Shown here one piece after another: positions 59,041 to 64,000 of a DNA stretch of 64,000 bases; position 1 is the stretch's first letter, and every line of letters begins with the position of its first letter. The DNA lies in contig NZ_CP073766.1 of NCBI RefSeq assembly GCF_018255755.1, forward strand, positions 2,976,001 through 3,040,000, given 5' to 3'. The translations under genes and the position numbers were made by a program. The stretch comes from Chitinophaga sp. HK235 (lineage in GTDB: Bacteria > Bacteroidota > Bacteroidia > Chitinophagales > Chitinophagaceae). The notes below the pieces were generated by a model, which was not told the origin of the DNA, did no database searches, and saw nothing but the letters and a program-made list of their open reading frames with translations.

Positions 59041-60847
59041 GTTTTAATCGGACCATAGAGGAATTGAAAGTTGAATACAGGGGCTTGCACGGTGCCGTCT
59101 TTGTACGTTTTAATCGGACCATAGAGGAATTGAAAGGCGGAAACAAGGCTGGTATTGAGTTTTGCTAGTTGGTTTTAATCGGACCATAGAGGAATTGAAA
59201 GTTACTTTTTACAATACACTATAATTCCAACTTACGGGGTTTTAATCGGACCATAGAGGAATTGAAAGTGGCAGGAAATGCACTGGAAATATTCTCCTTC
59301 CGAAGTTTTAATCGGACCATAGAGGAATTGAAAGATAAATCTGGTAATGGTATTCCGGCGTAAGCTGTAGTTTTAATCGGACCATAGAGGAATTGAAAGT
59401 TGAAAAAATACAGCCAGTACTGTTCTGCCAGGCTGTTTTAATCGGACCATTGAGGAATTGAAAGGAAACTAAATGTGAATGGATTTCGGAAATAAAAGCC
59501 CGTTTTAATCGGACCATTGAGGAATTGAAAGTTGTTTGTATGTTCTCCTTCTGCATTTTCTTTCCCTGTTTTAATCGGACCATTGAGGAATTGAAAGAAG
59601 TTAAATATGGCAGAAATTGGTGCCGGGAGGTTGTTTTAATCGGACCATTGAGGAATTGAAAGCCTTTATGGTAAGTGTCGAATCCATTTGCGAAAACAGT
59701 TTTAATCGGACCATTGAGGAATTGAAAGTTACACCTTTAATAGCCAAACCATGACAGCCCATTTGTTTTAATCGGACCATTGAGGAATTGAAAGACGTTC
59801 ACTGTGTACAAAAAAGGCATGTAACGAAATTGTTTTAATCGGACCATAGCGGAATTGAAAGTTTAATTGCTCTGCGAGATCATGGTAAATATTGTCGTTT
59901 TAATCGGACCATAGCGGAATTGAAAGGCTAATGTTAATGCCTGAAGATGCAGATATTCCGGTTTTAATCGGACCATTGAGGAATTGAAATTTTTTTGCGA
60001 AATAACCAGGTGAAGAAATCTGTAGCGTTTTAATCGGACCATTGAGGAATTGAAATAATTCACTACTATGGTTCTCGAAAGATGTGGTATGGTTTTAATC
60101 GGACCATTGAGGAATTGAAATTTGAATATCTTCACCTGTTTAGAAGTCACACCCATGGTTTTAATCGGACCATTGAGGAATTGAAATGGATAGCATGTTT
60201 CTGCACCCGTACAACGGCAAACAAGTTTTAATCGGACCATTGAGGAATTGAAATCCGGCATATTTTTTCAACGTTACCACCTCTTCATTATGTTTTAATC
60301 GGACCATTGAGGAATTGAAAGAGGTCAAAACCCGTCGTTTCAGGTCTGGTCGCTGTAGTTTTAATTGGACCATAGCGGAATTGAAATACATCTTGAGGAT
60401 ATCCATCTACTTCATCTAGTATAATTTTTAAATGGACCATAGAGGAATTGAAATGTTGCCGGGAATATCGTACCTGTTGCACGTTTTAAAAGTTTTAATC
60501 GAACCATGGAGGAATTGAAACCGACCTGATTGACAAGATCAACAACCTAAAACCGGGGATTAATTGCACCATGTAGGAATTGAAACTAGTCTTTTGTTAT
60601 GTCCCTACTTTCGTCGTGTGATGGATTAATTGCACCATAGTGGAATTGAAAGGTTGTCCACAGCACTCCACATTGCGCATCTGTGTAGTTTCAATCGGAC
60701 CATAGCGGAATTGAAAGTTTGACAATGGCCCGGGCACAGCCCAGAATACTTTGGTTTTAATCGGATCATGTAGGAATTGAAATACTTCTGCCGGATCGGT
60801 ACTATTAAACCAATATGCGGATTAATTGAACCATAAAGGAATGAAAC
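59041..60847 (+). CRISPR. CRISPR array, 28 repeats and 27 spacers, no cas genes in window
   Basis: Repeats are 30 bp, begin GTTTTAATCGGACCAT and end GGAATTGAAA plus one variable base; the middle varies. Repeat starts: 59041, 59107, 59172, 59239, 59305, 59370, 59435, 59502, 59568, 59633, 59699, 59765, 59832, 59897, 59961, 60027, 60092, 60158, 60225, 60292, 60358, 60425, 60492, 60557, 60623, 60688, 60754 and 60819 (29 bp). Spacers are 34-37 nt and all differ. The first 20 repeats differ only at a few fixed positions; repeats 21-28 are increasingly degenerate (for example GGATTAATTGCACC at 60557 and 60623), and a fragment CTTTAATCGG lies at 60867-60876. This puts the leader on the left and transcription on the plus strand, consistent with the ATTGAAA end seen in type I and III repeats. 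The exact subtype is not determined; no cas gene is present in the window. Confidence 0.97.
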
Positions 60848-60924
60848 ATGAAACTTTTCCATCCTACTTTAATCGGTAACCCAATGGCAAAACGCATGTA
60901 CCAGTGTCATGTTGACAGAAGTCT

Positions 60925-61316
60925 CTATGTCAATAGATTTTTTACATAGGGAATTTTCCAAAATGGCATGTATTCTGGCCAATTTAAAAAAAACGAAAAA
61001 AAGAAATGTATAAATGGTGCTGACAAAAAGCTAAATATCAAATATAGAATCGTCTTTTTAGAACTATCGGAGGTAAAAGAACATTCATTAACATTGGTAC
61101 AGGGTAATATATCCACCATTTCAGACCCCAATTTGCTCCATATTTCCCAAATAACATTCCAACGATTACGGTAAAAATTGAAAGTATAAAGATCAGATGG
61201 AATTTACGGGCAAACTCCTGTTTACCTAATACTATCCAAATAATTAAATAAAATACAATGAATGATGCAAAAATCATTACTGGAAAATGCCAAATTGCAT
61301 TTAAGCGCTGCTCCAT
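60925..61316 (-). pseudogene. Frameshifted small membrane protein gene
   Basis: The first frame (61316 to 61038) encodes 92 residues with three membrane helices (FPVMIFASFIVFYLIIWIVL, FILSIFTVIVGMLFG, PVPMLMNVLLPPIVL), then KRRFYI and stop. The next frame continues with KKTILYLIFSFLSAPFIHFF and FFLNWPEYMPFWKIPYV and stops at 60925. The two join smoothly if one A is added to the A5 run (T5 on the plus strand, 61055-61059). The restored protein would be about 130 residues with four membrane helices. It could be a true disrupted gene, a sequencing error in a homopolymer, or slippage. It lies just beyond the decayed end of the CRISPR array. I do not recognise a named family. Confidence 0.72.
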
Positions 61317-61384
61317 GTTTAAAATTGTATTAATGCAAGTCTCTTTCCAGGTAGCAATAATTAATTGAAGTTTTCTGGTATACT

Positions 61385-64000
61385 TTAATAATTAAACAAC
61401 TGCTGCAGCGGCAGTATAAAATCCACTCTGTTTTGCGCATTATCCGACGGATCTTTATCAAAAAGATGGCTGAAGCGTACCCCGCAGGTAAACGGTAAGG
61501 TATTACCAATTCGGGTATCGAGGAACAACTCTGCACCAGCGGAGGTATACCGGTTGTCTTTCTTCGCGATGAAATCGTGCGCTATGCTGTAATCATAGAA
61601 CAGGTTGCCCCGGATACGGTTGAAATACAGGATCTGGGCAAAGCCCCAGTCAGGGTAAGCTAATGGCAGATGGTAGTTGGCTCCCAGCTTATAGATACGG
61701 TCATAGAAGGGGGTATTATACCCTCTTGCATAAACGAAGTTGTCTGTAAAGCTATAGTTAAACTGCTGATCGCGTTGTTGATAAGCGGCCTGCAATACCA
61801 GGTTGTGGTTCTGCCATAAACCTGGCAGATACTGGTCCAGCCGGCCATAGAACTGCTCTGCAAAAGGATCACCCAGGGAGTGGTTGTATTGTATGGCGAT
61901 GTACTGGCCAAAATGGCTGAAGATATTCTGACGGGCTTTTATCCGCATATTGCTGAATACAATGCGGTTGCTCAGGTATTGCAGGTTGTTGTTTCTGAAC
62001 TTAAAATTACCCTGAGGATATCGGTGCAGGATGTTGTAGTTGCTGCCGAAAGCGATACTACGGTTATACAGGCCAGATGACAGGTTGAGCGGAACCGAGA
62101 AACCGGCATGCCAGGTGAGCTCATTCCAGTAGAGGCGGCCCATGTTAGGCACCAGCGCGTTGCGATCTATCGTATAATCGATGCCTGTAGTCAGGTATGG
62201 GAACCAGCCAGCAAAGGTAAAGCTGGCGTTCAGGTCAGAACTTCCTTCGTTGCGGTTGTAGCTATAGCCGATGGAAGTATTGGTGGTGTTGAGAATATTT
62301 TCTCCCAACAGGGAAATACTATAGTTAGGATCATTAAAAGACGGCACCCAGCTGTGGAAGTTAAAAGGTCTTGTAAACAGCGCATATTTTCTGACCGGTA
62401 ACGAATCGTGCGGCACTTTATCCAGGATATTGGCGCCTTCTTCCGCTGGTGGCTGCAACCATTTGCTGTGCTGTGGCTCGCTGACCGCTATCTCCTTCCA
62501 GGGAGCTGTTTTCAGCGGAGCATGGTAGAGGCGGTAACCATCGGCGGTAAACTCACTGAACACCAGGCTATCCTGCTGTGGTGCGGGCGCCATATGCAGG
62601 GCGCTGTTACCTCTATCCGTAATGGCATAGGTTTTACGGTCTGCCAATGTCAGCGCATATACGTTGTTTACATCTTTAGTGGAAGCAGTAAAATAAACGG
62701 TATCTCCCTGTACTGCCGGTATGCCCAGTACGATAAAGCTGAAGGGCGTAAGCGGTGTGATTTCTCCGGAAGCCAGTGACTGCTGCACCAGGGCCATCTC
62801 CCCTTTTCCATTGCGTACCGCGCTGATCACAGCTTTGTCGTCGGCAGTGAAGCGAGGGAAGGTATAATACAGATTATCGGGATTGGGCAACACTTTTTCT
62901 ATAGTGCCTGTGGTGGCATTGATCAGCTGGAGGCTGTACTGCATACCGGGTGTGGTGGCTACGGCCACTACCTGCTGCCCGTTGGCGCTGATATCGGGAG
63001 AGAAAAATCTGCCACGGGGAGATATAGTTTTCGTAGTACCGTTGACGTTATCATGCACACGTATTACAGAAAAGTCTTTCCATCCCCAGCGGGCATCAAA
63101 ACGGGCAGCAGCCCATACGATGCGCTGGTTGCGATAGCTGAAAAAGTCGTTGTATACGATACCGGGCCTTACCAGCAAATGCTCTTTTCCGGCGCTGTTG
63201 ATACGATAGATACCAGGCACTTTGTTAAAGGCGTCTTTCAGTACAATCCATTCGTTGTTACCGGCAGCATATACATATTTATAGTTGGTAACTGTACGGG
63301 AAGCGGCTGTCATGGGCACGGCTGGCGTAGTGTCGGGGCGGGCTGCGTACTGGTTCCATTGTGGCTGGTATTCCTGCAGCATGGCCTGATAAAAAGCGGT
63401 GATATTTTTTCCGGTTCTTCTTTTCAGACTTTGGGAAAAGGGATAAAAGACGCCCCGGTAACGTACGGCATCGCTGGTGACACCTTTCCAGAAGTCGTTA
63501 CCATAATGTTCACGACCATAGGTGGAAAGCAGGTAGCCCAGCGGGTAATGATCCGGTATAAAATCGCGGTAAGAACCGTTGCGTATTTTCATATAGTCGT
63601 ACCGTTTACCGGCAAGAGACAATGCGCGGAATCCGTCAAAGAAGGCAGGCAGACGACCGCGGCCCTGAGAACTGAAAGCCGTTTCGTTAATTACGGCATC
63701 CCCTTCCCAAAACCAGTTAGGCACAGCTACATTGGTAGCGGCAGCCTGTCCGAGCTGTCCACCGAGATAAGAAAACACTTTCGATACACCCTGCCGGAAG
63801 TTCATGTTTTGCAGAACATGTCGGTATTCGTGGAGCGACAGCTGTTCTACCCAGTCAAGGGAGCCCAGGTCTTGTGAAGATGGTGACGGGGCAAGATAAA
63901 ACTCAGAGCGGAAAGGGCCGAGCTGCACATATCCGTTGGATTGCATTGTCTGATTCTGCAGTACGATATCTACTTTACGTTCCAGGTTGCCGATAGAAGA
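61385..64000 (-). CDS. Outer-membrane protein with gluzincin-like HEYRH motif, WD40-like propeller and C-terminal barrel, partial
   Basis: The frame is open to the right edge of the window (872 codons visible; start lies outside). An internal Met at 63946 is not the start, since upstream codons continue without a stop. Near the visible N-terminus LSLHEYRHVLQNMNF (about residues 55-69) fits a zinc-protease HExxH motif, followed 50 residues later by NWFWEGDAVINETAF, a possible third Glu ligand. A series of TolB/PD40-like blades follows (about residues 230-520: ISANGQQVVAVATTPGMQYS, YTFPRFTADDKAVISAVRNG). The last 330 residues are beta-barrel-like (YYF/N-rich strands, LDQYLPGLWQNHNLVLQAAY) and end QQLFNY. 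The fusion suggests a surface-exposed or periplasmic peptidase tethered by its own barrel. Protease activity is an inference. Confidence 0.82.
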   Translation of the reverse strand, partial: SSIGNLERKVDIVLQNQTMQSNGYVQLGPFRSEFYLAPSPSSQDLGSLDWVEQLSLHEYRHVLQNMNFRQGVSKVFSYLGGQLGQAAATNVAVPNWFWEGDAVINETAFSSQGRGRLPAFFDGFRALSLAGKRYDYMKIRNGSYRDFIPDHYPLGYLLSTYGREHYGNDFWKGVTSDAVRYRGVFYPFSQSLKRRTGKNITAFYQAMLQEYQPQWNQYAARPDTTPAVPMTAASRTVTNYKYVYAAGNNEWIVLKDAFNKVPGIYRINSAGKEHLLVRPGIVYNDFFSYRNQRIVWAAARFDARWGWKDFSVIRVHDNVNGTTKTISPRGRFFSPDISANGQQVVAVATTPGMQYSLQLINATTGTIEKVLPNPDNLYYTFPRFTADDKAVISAVRNGKGEMALVQQSLASGEITPLTPFSFIVLGIPAVQGDTVYFTASTKDVNNVYALTLADRKTYAITDRGNSALHMAPAPQQDSLVFSEFTADGYRLYHAPLKTAPWKEIAVSEPQHSKWLQPPAEEGANILDKVPHDSLPVRKYALFTRPFNFHSWVPSFNDPNYSISLLGENILNTTNTSIGYSYNRNEGSSDLNASFTFAGWFPYLTTGIDYTIDRNALVPNMGRLYWNELTWHAGFSVPLNLSSGLYNRSIAFGSNYNILHRYPQGNFKFRNNNLQYLSNRIVFSNMRIKARQNIFSHFGQYIAIQYNHSLGDPFAEQFYGRLDQYLPGLWQNHNLVLQAAYQQRDQQFNYSFTDNFVYARGYNTPFYDRIYKLGANYHLPLAYPDWGFAQILYFNRIRGNLFYDYSIAHDFIAKKDNRYTSAGAELFLDTRIGNTLPFTCGVRFSHLFDKDPSDNAQNRVDFILPLQQLFNY

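Noticed and set aside
59308..60862. Several minus-strand open frames with repeated MVRLK and FNSSMVRLK peptides
   Set aside because: These are translations of the CRISPR repeats, not proteins.
1..64000. tRNA, rRNA, insertion sequence or prophage
   Set aside because: None was recognised: no cloverleaf-like segment with CCA-adjacent stem in the gaps, no transposase or integrase pattern in any frame.

Overview
The window looks like chromosomal DNA from a member of the Bacteroidota, most like Chitinophaga or a close relative in the Chitinophagaceae. The evidence is the gene content: TonB-dependent receptors with carboxypeptidase-D-like N-termini, two DUF4249 lipoproteins, a GIN-domain protein, the bifunctional-type GlmU homologue, DUF3822 next to rsmD, and a short SigA lacking region 1.1. 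It is supported by the many TAnnTTTG minus-7 promoter boxes and the absence of clear Shine-Dalgarno sequences. No rRNA, tRNA, transposase or prophage gene was seen. Most of the window is core chromosome; the accessory part is the CRISPR locus near the right end.

Layout. 0-6 kb: an envelope block with lptD (cut by the window edge, minus strand), divergent from an amidase, an MCE/MlaD-like protein and an OstA/LptA-like protein. 6-12 kb: nhaA, a small secreted protein, the Nnr repair enzyme and a membrane pyrophosphatase (hppA). 12-14.3 kb: an NAD(P)-binding oxidoreductase behind a perfect consensus promoter with a palindromic operator, an AraC regulator and a 70-residue HMA-like protein. 14.5-21 kb: a TonB receptor/DUF4249 pair, a fatty acid hydroxylase family protein and a MacB-type permease. 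21-24 kb: a BlaI/M56 two-gene signalling unit, then a hairpin-rich non-coding stretch. 24-28.7 kb: acylphosphatase, a 2H-phosphoesterase-like protein with both catalytic histidines replaced, tpiA, a GlmU-like enzyme, rpmE2 and yajQ. 28.7-31.7 kb: an ECF sigma/anti-sigma operon with two secreted proteins. 32-40 kb: a second TonB-type receptor behind three operator-like palindromes, a DUF2167 protein, hemerythrin, lgt, a bacilliredoxin, Hsp20 and a membrane protein. 40.4-44 kb: a candidate small RNA, arginine decarboxylase, WbqC, a LEA2-like lipoprotein and an unknown. 44-54 kb: an HMA protein, pyrE, a Nudix hydrolase, a thioesterase, coaD, rsmD, DUF3822, a MATE pump, a TPR protein, folB, trxB, DUF4249 and the primary sigma factor. 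54-58.8 kb: threonine aldolase, valS and a small secreted protein. 59.0-60.85 kb: a CRISPR array of 28 repeats with no cas gene in the window. 60.9-64 kb: a frameshifted membrane protein gene and an outer-membrane protein with an HExxH motif that runs off the right edge.

The most interesting signals are: (1) the cas-less CRISPR array, whose repeat variants lie in discrete and recurring blocks and decay toward the right; (2) an isolated promoter-terminator unit at 40.43-40.53 kb that looks like a small RNA gene; (3) the double His-to-Tyr 2H-fold protein with a 12-bp-arm palindrome upstream; (4) operator architectures at 12.0, 13.97, 21.26 and 34.63 kb; and (5) a dispersed intergenic repeat built on the word TTCGTAAT (three sites), alongside other long hairpins placed directly 3' of genes.
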